A stretch of 64,000 bases of DNA, from assembly GCF_900078685.2 (NCBI RefSeq), contig NZ_LT546166.1, positions 2,014,287 to 2,078,286 of the forward strand. The letters are read 5' to 3'. Position 1 is the stretch's first letter. Each line of letters opens with the position of its first letter. The notes beneath the pieces were generated by a model, which did no database searches, was not told the origin of the DNA, and saw only the letters and a program-made list of their open reading frames with translations. Shown here piece after piece: positions 54,514 to 64,000 of the stretch. This DNA is from Mycolicibacter icosiumassiliensis (GTDB lineage Bacteria > Actinomycetota > Actinomycetes > Mycobacteriales > Mycobacteriaceae). A program made the translations under genes and the position numbers.

Positions 54514-55320
54514 TCAAGTAGTAGCCAGCACCGTCAGTTCGAGAGCCACTGCCGCACCGCACATCACGACCACCACCACCAGGGCCACCAGGTCGGACAA
54601 CCCCGGCCGCGCCGGTGATGCGGAGATCTGGCCGATGCCACCACGAGCGGTGATCGCGTCCCCCATCTCATCAGCCCGGCGAAGAGTCACGGTGATAGCC
54701 GCCGTGAGCAGATCGACGGCTTCGCGAGCCCATAAGCGCCGGCGTTGCCGCCGGGTGCGGGGCTTGGGCCGCGGCCGCAGGCGCCGCGCGGCGTAGAGCA
54801 CCCGGAATTCGTCGATCAACATCGGAAAGGCGCGCAGCGCCAGCGCCAGCGCCACCGCCCACTGGTCGACGGGAATGCGAAGCAGCCGCAGCGGTCGACC
54901 CAGCGTGGCCACCGCGGGAGCGATCTCGGCGACATTGGTGGTCCACGACACCATCGCACCGAGCCCGAGCAGCACGATCGACAGCGCGGTGATCCGTAGG
55001 AAGTACAACAGCCCACCGAAACCGGCCGGGTCGCCGCCGGACATGGCCGCGGTCCCGCCACCGATCACCAGCAACACCCACAGCCAACGGGGTACCGAGG
55101 GCAGCGCGCCGCGGGGGATGCGAGCAATCCTGGCCGCGCCGAACACCAGCAGTGCCACCGCACCGATCGTGAACCAGCCGGGATAGAAGGTCAGCAACAC
55201 CGAAATGCCGAAGACCACGATCAGCTTCGTCCCGGCCCACAGGCGGTGCATGGCGGAGTCGCCGGGAACCGGCCGCAGCAACACCACCGGTCGGGGGGCG
55301 CTGCGCGCCTGCCCCGTCAC
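54514..55320 (-). CDS. CbiQ/EcfT-family transmembrane component (Rv2325c-like)
   Basis: 268 residues with five to six membrane helices and the coupling motif region ([32 protein letters not shown]) of energy-coupling-factor T subunits. GTG 55320 overlaps the stop of the ATPase gene (GTGA). It pairs with the double ATPase as an ECF vitamin or metal importer; substrate unknown. Same gene order as Rv2326c-Rv2325c. Confidence 0.9.
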   Translation of the reverse strand: MTGQARSAPRPVVLLRPVPGDSAMHRLWAGTKLIVVFGISVLLTFYPGWFTIGAVALLVFGAARIARIPRGALPSVPRWLWVLLVIGGGTAAMSGGDPAGFGGLLYFLRITALSIVLLGLGAMVSWTTNVAEIAPAVATLGRPLRLLRIPVDQWAVALALALRAFPMLIDEFRVLYAARRLRPRPKPRTRRQRRRLWAREAVDLLTAAITVTLRRADEMGDAITARGGIGQISASPARPGLSDLVALVVVVVMCGAAVALELTVLATT

Positions 55321-57350
55321 GTCGCACCCGCCGGCGCCGGCACCAGTACACCGTTGTGCAAGTGCAGTGTCCGCGGGCACAACTCGCCGAGGCCGGCGAA
55401 ATCGTGCGAGATGACCACCACGGTCAGACCACTCTCGCGCCGCAATTCCTCCAACAGTCGCAGCAAGCCGTCCCGGCTGTCGGCGTCGAGACCGGCCAGC
55501 GGCTCGTCGAGGATCAACGCCCGCGGAGACCGGGCCAACAGGCCCGCCAGCACCAGGCGGCGCATCTGCCCGCCGGACAGCTGGTCGATGCGCCGGCCGG
55601 CCAGCGCCGCGTCTAGGCCGACGGCAGCCAGTGCGGCACTGACCCTGGCGTGGTCGCGCGACGAAAAGCCCGCGGCAGAAGCCACTTCCCGGCCAACGTA
55701 GCTGCGCATCAGCTGCAGCCGAGCCGCCTGGAACGACAGGGCCACGGCCCCCACCTGCTGGTCGGCGGGCCGGCCGCCGAGCAGGCAACTGCCGGTGGTC
55801 GGAGTCGTCAGGCCGGCCATGATCCAGGCCAGGGTGGACTTGCCCGAGCCATTGCCGCCATGGATCAACAACCCGTCGCCTTCGTCGACGCTGAAGCTGA
55901 TGTCGCGCAGCGCGGTCTTGGCCCAGGGTGTACCGGCGGCGTATTCGTGCCCGACGCCGGACAGTTCCAGCACCGGCGGACCGCAGGGTCCTCGATCGGC
56001 CGGCGCGGCGGGCACCTCGGCGGTCTCCACCATGGCGGTGTTGTCGCGGGACCCGGACAGGTCGATGGTCCGGTCGGCGCTGCCGGCCTCGTCGTTGTAG
56101 TGGGTGATGTGCACCAAAGAGGTGCTGTGCCGTTCGGACAGTCCCGACAGCACCCCGAGCAGCGCCTCTCGTCCTTGCGGGTCGACCATGCTGGTGACCT
56201 CGTCGGCGATCAGCAGTGCGGGCTCGCGGGCCAGCGCCGCCGCCACCGCCAGCCGCTGCAGCTCCCCGCCGGACAGGCCGCCGGTGTCCCGCTCGGCGAA
56301 ACCCGCGAGGCCGACCTCGCCGAGGAGTCGCTCGACGTCGGTGGTGGTGCCCGGCGGCAGACCCCACACCACGTCGTCGGCGACCCGGGTGCCCAGCACC
56401 TGACTCTCTGGATGCTGCATGACTACCGCGGTGCCCCCGGGCGCCCCGAGCCCCACCGCACCGGGACGTTCGACGGCGCCCGCAGTAGGGGCCCGCCCAG
56501 CCAGCATCAACATCAGGGTGGTCTTGCCCGACCCGTTGGCGCCGGTGACCGCGACGTGCTCGCCGGCGCCCACTTCCAAGCTCACCGGCCCTAAGGCGTC
56601 ATGGTCGGACTGCGGATATCGGAACCGCACCTGATCCAGCCGGACCGGGACCGGCGCCACCGGGCCGGTCTCGACCGGAAGATCGAGTTTGTGCACGTCG
56701 GGCACCCCGCGGAGCCGGTGGAGCACCCGGGACAACGCCCACCACCCGACCAGCGAGACGATCATGACGCCGATAGTCATCTGGGCCAGGATGAGCCACT
56801 GCCAGTACTGCAGCAGCACACCGAGAAATCCGTTCAGGTCCTGGGCGGCCCGCTGGAATTCCGGCAGCGGCACCCGGGCCAGGGCAGCCGCGGTCCCGTG
56901 CACATTGGCGGTGATCGCGTCGAAGATCAGGTGGCGCAGCCGGGACAACACGGTAAGGGCCAGCACCATAGCGGTGCCGAAGATGCCGCCGGCCACCGCG
57001 GAGGCCAGGATCACAGTGGGCAGGCCACGGCGATGGCGCTTGATGACGCCGGTCAAGCCGCCGATGTAGGCGCTGTTGACCACAGTCATGAAGCCGCCCA
57101 TGCCGGCGATCAAAAACGCGATAGTCGCGGCGGCGACGGTGGCGGCGATCAACACGCGAAGCCGGTAGCGGTAGGCCAACAGCCCCATCGGTACCGTGCC
57201 GAGCATCGCCAAACCAGTGGCGAAGGGCACCACGACCGCGATGATCGCCGTCGCCGCGCACAGCGCCGCCATCACAGCGGCCTGCGCAATCTCGAAGGGC
57301 TGCATCGACCGCGCCCGGAGTCGGTTTACGCCCTGGCCGGTCTTCGTCAC
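55317..57350 (-). CDS. ECF-type transporter: membrane domain fused to two ABC ATPases (Rv2326c-like)
   Basis: 677 residues. Residues 1-215 form a substrate-binding-like membrane domain ([38 protein letters not shown]). Two ATPase domains follow: [31 protein letters not shown]; and [33 protein letters not shown]. This packs S and A components of an ECF importer into one chain. GTG 57350 fits the family; more upstream frame overlaps the divergent MarR promoter. Confidence 0.92.
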   Translation of the reverse strand: MTKTGQGVNRLRARSMQPFEIAQAAVMAALCAATAIIAVVVPFATGLAMLGTVPMGLLAYRYRLRVLIAATVAAATIAFLIAGMGGFMTVVNSAYIGGLTGVIKRHRRGLPTVILASAVAGGIFGTAMVLALTVLSRLRHLIFDAITANVHGTAAALARVPLPEFQRAAQDLNGFLGVLLQYWQWLILAQMTIGVMIVSLVGWWALSRVLHRLRGVPDVHKLDLPVETGPVAPVPVRLDQVRFRYPQSDHDALGPVSLEVGAGEHVAVTGANGSGKTTLMLMLAGRAPTAGAVERPGAVGLGAPGGTAVVMQHPESQVLGTRVADDVVWGLPPGTTTDVERLLGEVGLAGFAERDTGGLSGGELQRLAVAAALAREPALLIADEVTSMVDPQGREALLGVLSGLSERHSTSLVHITHYNDEAGSADRTIDLSGSRDNTAMVETAEVPAAPADRGPCGPPVLELSGVGHEYAAGTPWAKTALRDISFSVDEGDGLLIHGGNGSGKSTLAWIMAGLTTPTTGSCLLGGRPADQQVGAVALSFQAARLQLMRSYVGREVASAAGFSSRDHARVSAALAAVGLDAALAGRRIDQLSGGQMRRLVLAGLLARSPRALILDEPLAGLDADSRDGLLRLLEELRRESGLTVVVISHDFAGLGELCPRTLHLHNGVLVPAPAGAT

Positions 57351-57438
57351 CCGTCGATTCTGCCAGTCGCTCGCAGCGCCCCACCCGACCCGGACCGAGC
57401 TGTTCCACTTTCGTGCACCCTTGTGAAATACTCGCCAG

Positions 57439-57888
57439 ATGGTCGCCCCCGCCGAGGTCAGTCTCGGAGCCGATTTGCTCAGCGTTGTCTCCCGGCTGAA
57501 TCGGCTCGCTACCCAGCGAGTCGCGCTCCCTATCCCGGGAGCACAGGCTCGACTGTTGTCCACTATCGAGGACCTGGACGTGGCCCGGATCTCCGACTTG
57601 GCGGCGGTGGACCACTGCTCCCAGCCGACGATGACGACTCAGGTGCGCCGACTCGAGGACGCCGGCCTGACCACCCGCACCCCCGACCCGCTCGACGCCC
57701 GCGCCGTGCTGATCCGGATCACCGACAAGGGCATCGCGACCATGGCACGGGTCCGCCAGGACCGGGCCGCGGCCCTCGACCCCGAACTGGACCGGCTGTC
57801 CGACGAAGACCGCCGGACGCTCTCCGACGCGGTTGAGGTGCTGCACCGATTCCTGGCCGAGGCTGGCCCGACCCGTCCGGTGCGCTAA
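57439..57888 (+). CDS. MarR-family regulator (Rv2327-like)
   Basis: 149 residues with a winged helix ([39 protein letters not shown]). Divergent from the ECF transporter gene with 88 bp between them, as for Rv2327/Rv2326c, so it probably regulates that operon. The gap contains an imperfect inverted repeat, TTTC-N10-GTGAAA, just before its start. Confidence 0.9.
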   Translation: MVAPAEVSLGADLLSVVSRLNRLATQRVALPIPGAQARLLSTIEDLDVARISDLAAVDHCSQPTMTTQVRRLEDAGLTTRTPDPLDARAVLIRITDKGIATMARVRQDRAAALDPELDRLSDEDRRTLSDAVEVLHRFLAEAGPTRPVR

Positions 57889-58079
57889 GGCGGTAGGGCG
57901 GTAGGGCGGTAGACACCCCGCTCGCCCATCCATCCAGCAGCCGCAATTCGGCTGAGATGATTCCGGCCCGACCGTCTTTTCGAATATGCTCAACAGCGGC
58001 ATCGGCCGAAGCGATCCCAGGCCTCCTGCGGCCCCCGCGGCTCGCCCACTGGGTTGCCAGTCTTCGGGGGAAGGACATC

Positions 58080-59933
58080 GTGGCGGATAGATTGGCGCTG
58101 GTCACCTCGATCGCCGCCCAACTGATGGCGACCACACCGTCGACGGCAGCCGCGGTCAGTGAGCGGGTGCTGCAGACGTTGGTGGAGCAGCTGAACGTCG
58201 ATGCCGGATTCCTGCGCCACAACGACCACGAGATCAGGGCCTCCAAGCTGGTGGCCGAATGGCCGCCGCGCCCGGACGCCCCGGAGCCCGACCCGTTGGC
58301 GGTCGTTTCCTTCACCACCGCCGATCCGGTCTTCACCACCTGTGCGCACGGCAAGCGGGTGGCGGTCATCCGGCCGGAACCGGACGAGTCCGGGTACGTG
58401 CGCCAGATGGCGATGGACCATGCCATCGAATCGCTGTCGGTGGCCACCGCGCCGCTGATCTCCGGTCCGGTGACCATCGGCATGCTCGGCCTGGTCAAGT
58501 TCCGCCGACCCAAGTGGCGGCCCGAAGAACTCAACACGATCGAGGCGATCGCATCGCTGTTCGCGCAGTTGCAGGCCCGTGTCGCGGCCGAGGAGCGACT
58601 GCGCTACCTGGCCGACCATGACGACCTGACCGGCCTGCACAATCGCCGTGCGCTGGTCGCCCACCTGTCCGAGCGACTCGTCGCCGGCAACCCCGGACCG
58701 GTCGGCGTCTTCTACATCGACCTCGACCGGCTCAAACCGATCAACGACTACCTCGGTCACGCCGCCGGCGACTGGTTCATCCAGGACTTCGCCCGGCGAC
58801 TGCGCGCGTACGCCGGGAACCGGACCATGGCGGCCCGGATCGGCGGGGACGAATTCGTCGTCATCCCGGACTGGCCGATGTCGATGGCCAGCGCCGAGAC
58901 GTTCGCCGACCGGCTGCAGGGCGCATTGCGCGAGCGGGTGGAGATCCAGGGCCACACCGTCAACAGCACGGTCAGCGTGGGCGTGACGGTGGGGCTGCCC
59001 GGGGAGGACACCAGCGCAGGGCTACTGCACCGCGCCGACGAGGCCGTCCTGGCCGCCAAACGCGGCGGCGGCAACCAGACGGTCAGCTCCACCGACGACA
59101 TGTCGTTGAAGAGCTTGTTCCGCAAGGACATCGAACTGCACATGCAGGGCAAGATCGACGATGAGTCGTTGCTGTTGTACTACCAGCCCGAGGTCGATCT
59201 GTGGAGCGGCGCCATCGTCGCGGTGGAGGCGCTGGTCCGCTGGCGCCATCCCACCCGCGGGTTGCTGTTGCCGAGTTCGTTCATCAGCATCGCCGAATCC
59301 GCCAACCTGGCCGATGATCTGGGCCGGTGGGTGATGCGCACCGCGTGCGCGGAATTCAGCCAATGGCAGACCAACGGCGTCCGGACCAACGCGACCCTGC
59401 GCGTCAACGTCTCGCCCGTCCAGTTGGCCGCCCGCGGTTTCGTCCAGAACGTGGTGGAAACCATCAACGAATTCGGTCTACGCCCCGGCTCGCTGTGCCT
59501 GGAGATCACCGAGCGCGCGGTGGTGCAGAACATCGAGAACACCCGTCGTACCCTCGCCGAACTGCGCGAAGCCGGGGTGCAGATCGCCATCGACGACTTC
59601 GGCACCGGTTACGCCGTCCTGTCACACCTGAAGGATCTGCCGGTCGACACCCTGAAGATCGACACCGTGTTCGTGCGCGAATTGGGCGTCAATCCGGGCG
59701 ATCTCGCGATCGTGCGAGCGATCATCGCCCTGGCCGAGGCGTTCGGCCTGCAGGTGGTCGCCGAGGGTGTGGAGACCTCAGCGGCCGCGCTCACCTTGAT
59801 GCGGCACGGCTGTCACCGAGCGCAGGGATTCCTGTTCTCCCGCCCGGTGCCGGGCCCCGCCGCCGAAGCGATGCTGGCGTCACGCTGGATGGCGATGCCC
59901 TTCCTGGCCGACAGCCAGGCTTTGGTGATCTGA
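58080..59933 (+). CDS. GAF-GGDEF-EAL cyclic-di-GMP enzyme (Rv1354c-like)
   Basis: 617 residues: GAF sensor domain (1-185), diguanylate cyclase with intact GGDEFVV, and an EAL phosphodiesterase with the EALVRW, DDFGTGYAVLSHL and KIDTVFV motifs. Both activities may be present, as in the mycobacterial bifunctional enzyme. GTG 58080 gives the usual N-terminus; ATG 57957 would add 41 low-complexity residues. The GAF domain may set the balance by binding a small molecule. Confidence 0.92.
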   Translation: MADRLALVTSIAAQLMATTPSTAAAVSERVLQTLVEQLNVDAGFLRHNDHEIRASKLVAEWPPRPDAPEPDPLAVVSFTTADPVFTTCAHGKRVAVIRPEPDESGYVRQMAMDHAIESLSVATAPLISGPVTIGMLGLVKFRRPKWRPEELNTIEAIASLFAQLQARVAAEERLRYLADHDDLTGLHNRRALVAHLSERLVAGNPGPVGVFYIDLDRLKPINDYLGHAAGDWFIQDFARRLRAYAGNRTMAARIGGDEFVVIPDWPMSMASAETFADRLQGALRERVEIQGHTVNSTVSVGVTVGLPGEDTSAGLLHRADEAVLAAKRGGGNQTVSSTDDMSLKSLFRKDIELHMQGKIDDESLLLYYQPEVDLWSGAIVAVEALVRWRHPTRGLLLPSSFISIAESANLADDLGRWVMRTACAEFSQWQTNGVRTNATLRVNVSPVQLAARGFVQNVVETINEFGLRPGSLCLEITERAVVQNIENTRRTLAELREAGVQIAIDDFGTGYAVLSHLKDLPVDTLKIDTVFVRELGVNPGDLAIVRAIIALAEAFGLQVVAEGVETSAAALTLMRHGCHRAQGFLFSRPVPGPAAEAMLASRWMAMPFLADSQALVI

Positions 59934-60312
59934 CAAGAAAGTCGCCCGGTTGAAAACGGCACGCAACCGCACCCCCGTCTGCCTGCCGGCGAGCGCTGCG
60001 GTCGGTGCGGTGCACCAACGCGGCTCGGCGTGCGGCGGCACATGGCGATGCGGACCCCTCAAGGTGCCCCGGGCGAAGCTTGGGGAGGAACTCACCGGCG
60101 CCGGCCCCGGCGCACGCCTCAGCGCGCCCGATCCGTACAAACCAGTCCCTCGCATAACCGGAGATAGTACATACCTTTTGGATGGTGTTCAATCCATACG
60201 AGACTGTGCGTCACCTCACGTCGATGGTCTAGGTGTGGCCCGCGTCGCGGTCACCAACCGGCAGCGGCGAACACCGCACACGCCGTCGGCGGTGCCCGTC
60301 ATAATCAGATCC
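59934..60312. other. Intergenic stretch before the PAS gene
   Basis: No gene seen. An AT-richer patch at 60160-60215 (ATAGTACATACCTTTTGGATG) may hold a promoter. CATAAT at 60300-60305, 7 bases before the PAS ATG, is a candidate -10 for a leaderless transcript. Confidence 0.4.
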
Positions 60313-60717
60313 ATGGAGCGACGGCGGAACGCGCAAACCCCTCTGGCACCGATGGACACACTGCGGCAGCTGCCGGCCCTGGTCGCGCTTGAGCGGATTC
60401 CCGTTCCGGTGCTCGCGATCGCCGACGACGGCACCATTTTGTTCGCCAACAGCGGGTTCGCCGCCATGCTGGGCTACACCCAGGAAGAGGTGCTGACCCT
60501 AGAGTTTCGGCAGATCTTCGGTCAGGTACCACCGGCCGAGGAATCGGCTCTGTCGGTGATGCATTCCCTGGCCAATCTGGTTGTTTCCCTGGAACATCGG
60601 GACGGCTCGACGGTGCGCGCCCTGATGAGCAAGTCAGCGCTCGAACGCGCCGACGACCGGGTTGCGCTCGCCACGTTCCAAGACCTCACCGAACAACTCT
60701 GGCTGGAGGAGCGCTAG
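60313..60717 (+). CDS. Stand-alone PAS-domain protein
   Basis: 134 residues, mostly one PAS domain (LERIPVPVLAIADDGTILFA, NSGFAAMLGYTQEEVLTLEF) ending in an IATFQDLTEQ-like signalling strand (VALATFQDLTEQLWLEER). No output domain is present, so it would act by binding a partner, perhaps the c-di-GMP enzyme upstream. Convergent with the TetR gene 5 bp away. Confidence 0.85.
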   Translation: MERRRNAQTPLAPMDTLRQLPALVALERIPVPVLAIADDGTILFANSGFAAMLGYTQEEVLTLEFRQIFGQVPPAEESALSVMHSLANLVVSLEHRDGSTVRALMSKSALERADDRVALATFQDLTEQLWLEER

Positions 60718-60722
60718 CGCGT

Positions 60723-61379
60723 TCAGCGTTCGGCGGCTGTCCCGCCGTTCTGATAGCGCTGCGCGTCGCGCGCCAGGAACTGCCGGAAATACGGCAGTGA
60801 GTCGGCCACCACGATCGCGGGCAACAGCGTCTCCCACATCCGGCACACCCGGCCGATGCTGTCACCGGTGTAGTACGTCAGCAGCCACGTCCCGAGCATC
60901 GCCGAGGTGATCGACTCGGCAACTTGGCGGGCGTCGAGGTCTTCGCGCAAGTCGCCCTCGGCGATCGCGCGCGCAGTCTGGGCGGCAATGACGTCCGCCC
61001 ACTCGCCGCCGACCTCGGCCCCCAATTCGTTGGATTCGGCCAATGCGAAGACCAAATGACCCGCGGCCCGCGCCTCCTTGTCGACGGACAACAGCTCCGT
61101 GACGGCGAACATGCCGTGGATCATCCCCTCCAAGGCAGGCGAGGACGGTTGGCACATGCTCCGAAACCTGGTCAAGACCGTGGCGAAACCACCCTCGATG
61201 ATGGCCGTCACCAACGAATCCATCGAGTCGAAGTGGTGGTACAGCGCCCCCTTGGTCACCCCGGCCCGCTCGATGATCGCGGTTCGCCCGGCAGCGACGT
61301 AGCCGGCCTCACCGAAAACGTCGATGGCCGCATCGAGCAGCTTGCGCCGAGTTGCCTCGGAGCGGACCTGACGCGCCAT
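60723..61379 (-). CDS. TetR-family regulator
   Basis: 218 residues with an N-terminal HTH (RRKLLDAAIDVFGEAGYVAA, VTKGALYHHFDSMDSLV) and a helical ligand domain. It starts inside the stop of the other TetR gene (TGATG), so the two are one operon. Pairs of this kind occur in actinobacteria and may form heterodimers or act in sequence. Confidence 0.9.
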   Translation of the reverse strand: MARQVRSEATRRKLLDAAIDVFGEAGYVAAGRTAIIERAGVTKGALYHHFDSMDSLVTAIIEGGFATVLTRFRSMCQPSSPALEGMIHGMFAVTELLSVDKEARAAGHLVFALAESNELGAEVGGEWADVIAAQTARAIAEGDLREDLDARQVAESITSAMLGTWLLTYYTGDSIGRVCRMWETLLPAIVVADSLPYFRQFLARDAQRYQNGGTAAER

Positions 61380-62071
61380 CAGCCTGCCTCCCCGTCGGGC
61401 ACCGCGGACTTCTCCTCCGCCGAGGTGGTCTTGATTGCCAACGTCGTGCGCCGCCGAACGAACTGAACGAAATAGTCGATGCGATCGGCGGGCACCACGC
61501 TGGGCAGCACCACCGACCAGATCCGCTCCAGGTCACGCAGGAATCGTTCGGGCTCATCAAGATTGCCCGCCTGCCGCAACCCCAGGTACAGCGCCACCAT
61601 CATCCGGGCCACATCCTGCGGATCGCGATCGAGAATGTCGCCCTCGGTGATGGCCCGCCCCGTCACCACGCTCAACTCCTGAATCGCGTTGTTGAGGACC
61701 GTGGCCTGCAGCCCCTCACCACCGCCGACTACCGGAAGCAGATGCAGCATCGCTCGGGCACTGTCGCTGGTGAGATCTTCGATGGCCATGAGGTAGCCCA
61801 CGTCAAGCAGTGTTTCCAAACCGGAAAGTTTGCGGTCCACCAATGCCCGGATCGCTGTGCCCGTCTTGGCAAGTTGTTCGTCGATGACGGCCAAGGCAAG
61901 CGCATGCTTCGAGCGGAAATGGAAATACATCGCGCCCTTGGTCAATTCGGCTTCAGCCAGAATGTCGTCCAGGCCGACGTCGTGAAAGGGCCGCTGGGCG
62001 AACTGATGCGCAGCGGCACGGATGATCTGCTGACGCGTCGCATCGGCGCGCCGGTCGGTCGACTCAGCCAA
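61379..62071 (-). CDS. TetR-family regulator (butyrolactone-receptor-like)
   Basis: 230 residues with HTH (RQQIIRAAAHQFAQRPFHDV, LTKGAMYFHFRSKHALALAV), a pattern close to gamma-butyrolactone-receptor-type TetR proteins. First gene of the pair. An inverted repeat 65 bp upstream (62134-62155) is a likely operator. Target unknown. Confidence 0.9.
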   Translation of the reverse strand: MAESTDRRADATRQQIIRAAAHQFAQRPFHDVGLDDILAEAELTKGAMYFHFRSKHALALAVIDEQLAKTGTAIRALVDRKLSGLETLLDVGYLMAIEDLTSDSARAMLHLLPVVGGGEGLQATVLNNAIQELSVVTGRAITEGDILDRDPQDVARMMVALYLGLRQAGNLDEPERFLRDLERIWSVVLPSVVPADRIDYFVQFVRRRTTLAIKTTSAEEKSAVPDGEAG

Positions 62072-62133
62072 CGCGCAATCTCAGCCTCGTCGCTGACCAG
62101 CAGTCGTACCACACCCGGGCTACGGTATCAGTC

Positions 62134-62155
62134 GAATGAGAAAGTTGACTCATTT
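62134..62155. promoter_or_regulatory. Inverted repeat upstream of the TetR pair
   Basis: GAATGAG-N8-CTCATTT; the inner arms ATGAG and CTCAT are perfect. It lies in AT-richer sequence before the tetR pair, a usual place for autoregulation. Confidence 0.45.
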
Positions 62156-62269
62156 CTATACTTGAAATCGTCATTCACCTCTGGTGACATTCCGAAAACG
62201 CCAATTCCGTGGTGCCAGATTGTATTCGGTCTGCTTGAGACTGTCGCGCCGGCGATCACCGTCTTCCGG

Positions 62270-63412
62270 CTAGTCGGCGGGCATCGCGAAGGCGAGGAAC
62301 TGGGTCACCTCGCGCGGCGAGAAGTTGTCGTCGCTGACCAGTACCACCGTCCGCCGACCATCCGCCAGACGCGGGCCCAGCGTTAGCCCCTCGATGTTGT
62401 CCAGCGGGTCCAGCCCAGGCGTGGTGGACAGGTCGGCCGCCAGAGTCTTGGTCATCGGAGTCACGGCTGCACCCGCCAGCGCGGGCATACCGAGCACATC
62501 GGTGGCACCGGCGATCTCGGCGCGAAACAGCCGTACCGTCGGGCGGTCGCTGAACGCGCGCTCGATCACCAGGAACGCGGTGTCCGACAGGGCCACCAGG
62601 TCGGTGAGGCCGTTGGTTTCGGCCGGTGCAGCCGCAGGTTCCAGCGGGTAGGCGTATTGGGCGACCGGCGCGCCGGAGTCGAGGCGGTAGGCGGTGATGC
62701 GCGTCAGTGCGCCGTGCAGCCGATCCGGCAGCGGGCCGTCGTCGTATCCCGGACCCTCCATTGCGGCGAACAGCATTCGCCCGTCGGCGGTCACCGTCAG
62801 GCCTTCGAGGGTGGTGTTGCGCCGCGGCCCGGTGGGCTGGGCAGACATCGCCAGCTGCGGCGGCATGGTGAACTGGCCGAGGTAGCTGCCGTCCAGCCCG
62901 GCGGTACGCACCCACGGGTCGGCCAACACCGCACCGCGTGGGCCATCGGTGCGCCGCTCCCCCTCGGAGGACCAATACAACCGCTGCCGACGGGCATCGA
63001 ACGCGATGCCTTCGGGGTCGGGCGGTATGACCGGCGGCGTTGCGTCGAAAGCCTGCGGCTCAAACGGGCGTCCGCCGGCGTCCAGCAGCGGGTTCATCGC
63101 ACTGATCGCCACACCGTCGACGCCGCGCTCTGACACCGAAAGCCGCACCGTGTAGAAGCGGGCCGGCCCGTGGGCCGACCGGTCGTCACTGATCACGTAG
63201 TAGCAGTCGCGGCCGGGGTCGTAGCTGATCCCGGACAGGCCACCCACGGCGGTACCGGCGAACGTGGTGTTCGGCGCGAGCACAGCCTGACCGAGATACT
63301 GCAGTCCGGCTGTCGCCGTGGGGATGTCACACGGTGCGCACCCCGCGAGCGCAGCACCGCCGGCGAGCAGCACACCGCACAGTGCCGGCAACCGGCTCAG
63401 AGTCTCACGCAC
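62270..63412 (-). CDS. Phytase-like lipoprotein (esterase-like activity of phytase family)
   Basis: 380 residues. The N-terminus is a lipoprotein signal (LLAGGAALAGC, lipobox LAGC), then a beta-propeller of the phytase-like esterase family (GGLSGISYDPGRDCYYVISD, DPEGIAFDARRQRLYWSSEG, NIEGLTLGPRL). Predicted on the outer face of the membrane. Substrate not known. GTG start at 63412. Confidence 0.85.
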   Translation of the reverse strand: MRETLSRLPALCGVLLAGGAALAGCAPCDIPTATAGLQYLGQAVLAPNTTFAGTAVGGLSGISYDPGRDCYYVISDDRSAHGPARFYTVRLSVSERGVDGVAISAMNPLLDAGGRPFEPQAFDATPPVIPPDPEGIAFDARRQRLYWSSEGERRTDGPRGAVLADPWVRTAGLDGSYLGQFTMPPQLAMSAQPTGPRRNTTLEGLTVTADGRMLFAAMEGPGYDDGPLPDRLHGALTRITAYRLDSGAPVAQYAYPLEPAAAPAETNGLTDLVALSDTAFLVIERAFSDRPTVRLFRAEIAGATDVLGMPALAGAAVTPMTKTLAADLSTTPGLDPLDNIEGLTLGPRLADGRRTVVLVSDDNFSPREVTQFLAFAMPAD

Positions 63413-63422
63413 ATCGATAATC

Positions 63423-63435
63423 TAAACCCGGTTTA
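63423..63435. promoter_or_regulatory. Palindrome between the lipoprotein and acyl-CoA oxidase genes
   Basis: TAAACC-C-GGTTTA, perfect 6-bp arms in a divergent promoter region. A possible repressor site for one or both genes. Confidence 0.4.
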
Positions 63436-63448
63436 CCGGTGGCCCCGC

Positions 63449-64000
63449 GTGGATACGGTGGATGAGGTGACCACTTCCGATGCCCTGCGCGACACCTTGG
63501 ACGGCCGCTGGCGGACGGTGAAAAACCAGGTCCGGGTCACTCTGTGCGATGAGAAGTTTCGTCCGCACTACACACCGAACACGGCGATCGCCCGCGCCAA
63601 GGTCGCCGAGCAGCTCAGGATCATGGCCGGCTCCGGCGTGGCAGCGGACAGTTTCCGCAAGGAACACGGCGGCACCGGCGACGTCGGCGCGGCGATCACC
63701 ATGATCGAGATGTTGGCCATGTCGGATCTGTCGCTGATGGTCAAGGCCGGGGTGCAGTGGGGGCTGTTCGGAGGCGCGGTGGAGAACCTCGGCACCGAAC
63801 GCCACCACCGCGCCTACGTCGAGAAGATCATCGACCTCGACGTACTCGGGTGCTTTGCGATGACCGAGACCGGCCACGGCAGCGACGTGCAGTCACTGGA
63901 GACCACCGCCACCTACGACCCGGCAGCCCAGGAATTCGTGATCGACTCCGCCACCGGATCGGCACGCAAGGACTACATCGGCGGTGCCGCCGAAACCGCC
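63449..64000 (+). CDS. Acyl-CoA oxidase/dehydrogenase family protein, N-terminal part (runs off the right edge)
   Basis: 184 codons in the window, still open. The reading ALRDTLDGRWRTVKNQVR, then KVAEQLRIMAGSGVAADSFR and GCFAMTETGHGSDVQSLETT, shows the flavin-binding middle region of acyl-CoA oxidases and dehydrogenases, which oxidise fatty acyl-CoA at C2-C3. GTG 63449, GTG 63458 and GTG 63467 are possible starts in the same frame; none is decisive. Confidence 0.88.
   Translation, partial: MDTVDEVTTSDALRDTLDGRWRTVKNQVRVTLCDEKFRPHYTPNTAIARAKVAEQLRIMAGSGVAADSFRKEHGGTGDVGAAITMIEMLAMSDLSLMVKAGVQWGLFGGAVENLGTERHHRAYVEKIIDLDVLGCFAMTETGHGSDVQSLETTATYDPAAQEFVIDSATGSARKDYIGGAAETA

Noticed and set aside
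1..64000. CRISPR array
   Set aside because: No series of short direct repeats with even spacers was seen; the repeats found are the 125-bp TA-island repeat, protein-module repeats and one heptamer tract.

Overview
The window is GC-rich actinobacterial DNA from a mycobacterium (Mycobacterium sensu lato). Both ends keep the gene content and order of known M. tuberculosis blocks: the Rv2971-lipN-Rv2969c-Rv2968c-pca-rsmD block at 1-7019, and the Rv2314c-Rv2318 and Rv2325c-Rv2327 blocks at 47846-57888. An MmpS/MmpL pair, GTG starts, ATGA/GTGA overlaps and leaderless-type promoters fit this. The species cannot be fixed from the sequence alone. Between the core blocks lies about 40 kb of accessory DNA with many broken genes and insertion sequences.

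Layout. 1-6902: aldo/keto reductases, the lipase/esterase LipN, a DsbA-like/VKOR thiol-oxidation pair and pyruvate carboxylase. 6899-7348: rsmD and an IS607-type recombinase gene, both cut, meet at one breakpoint. 7431-11016: a toxin-antitoxin island on the minus strand with four modules (BrnT-like/RHH, MazEF, VapBC, HigBA-like). Three copies of a roughly 125-bp repeat separate the last two modules. 11383-17828: ArsR regulator, rhodanese SseA, an AhpD-like protein, a GNAT-AAA fusion, a stand-alone ctaD and a peroxiredoxin. CsoR/CstR-like operators lie upstream of ctaD and of the peroxiredoxin gene. 18153-21083: two damaged IS110-family transposase genes. 21380-27231: ribulose-phosphate epimerase, a TetR regulator divergent from mmpS-mmpL, a mini-ORF and a DUF2202 ferritin-like protein. 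27240-31366: a sulfur-related set (frameshifted disulfide oxidoreductase, TauE/SafE exporter, DUF2892 membrane protein, YeeE/YedE transporter). 31741-33114: a universal stress protein and a His-rich repeat protein.

33230-41236 is mobile: an IS110 relic, a complete IS6110-like IS3 element, and a remnant of a pSAM2-type integrative element (regulator fragments, TraB/FtsK translocase, Rep initiator, cut excisionase) closed by a second partial copy of the same IS. That IS end has removed the DNA-binding start of a giant regulator (BTAD, nucleotide cyclase, AAA, TPR and tandem SnoaL-like units). 47846-53853: TldD/TldE and the UspABC sugar importer. uspC is fused tail-to-tail with a truncated DUF559 gene. 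54514-63412: an ECF-like transporter, MarR, a GAF-GGDEF-EAL protein, a PAS protein, two TetR regulators and a phytase-like lipoprotein. An acyl-CoA oxidase gene runs off the right edge.

Themes: (i) the sulfur genes (rhodanese, AhpD-like, peroxiredoxin, TauE, YeeE, DUF2892, disulfide oxidoreductase) suggest handling of thiosulfate or persulfide, possibly with a dedicated terminal oxidase subunit; (ii) the TA island looks like an array of cassettes set apart by a shared repeat; (iii) several junctions join two truncated genes, which points to large deletions or rearrangements.
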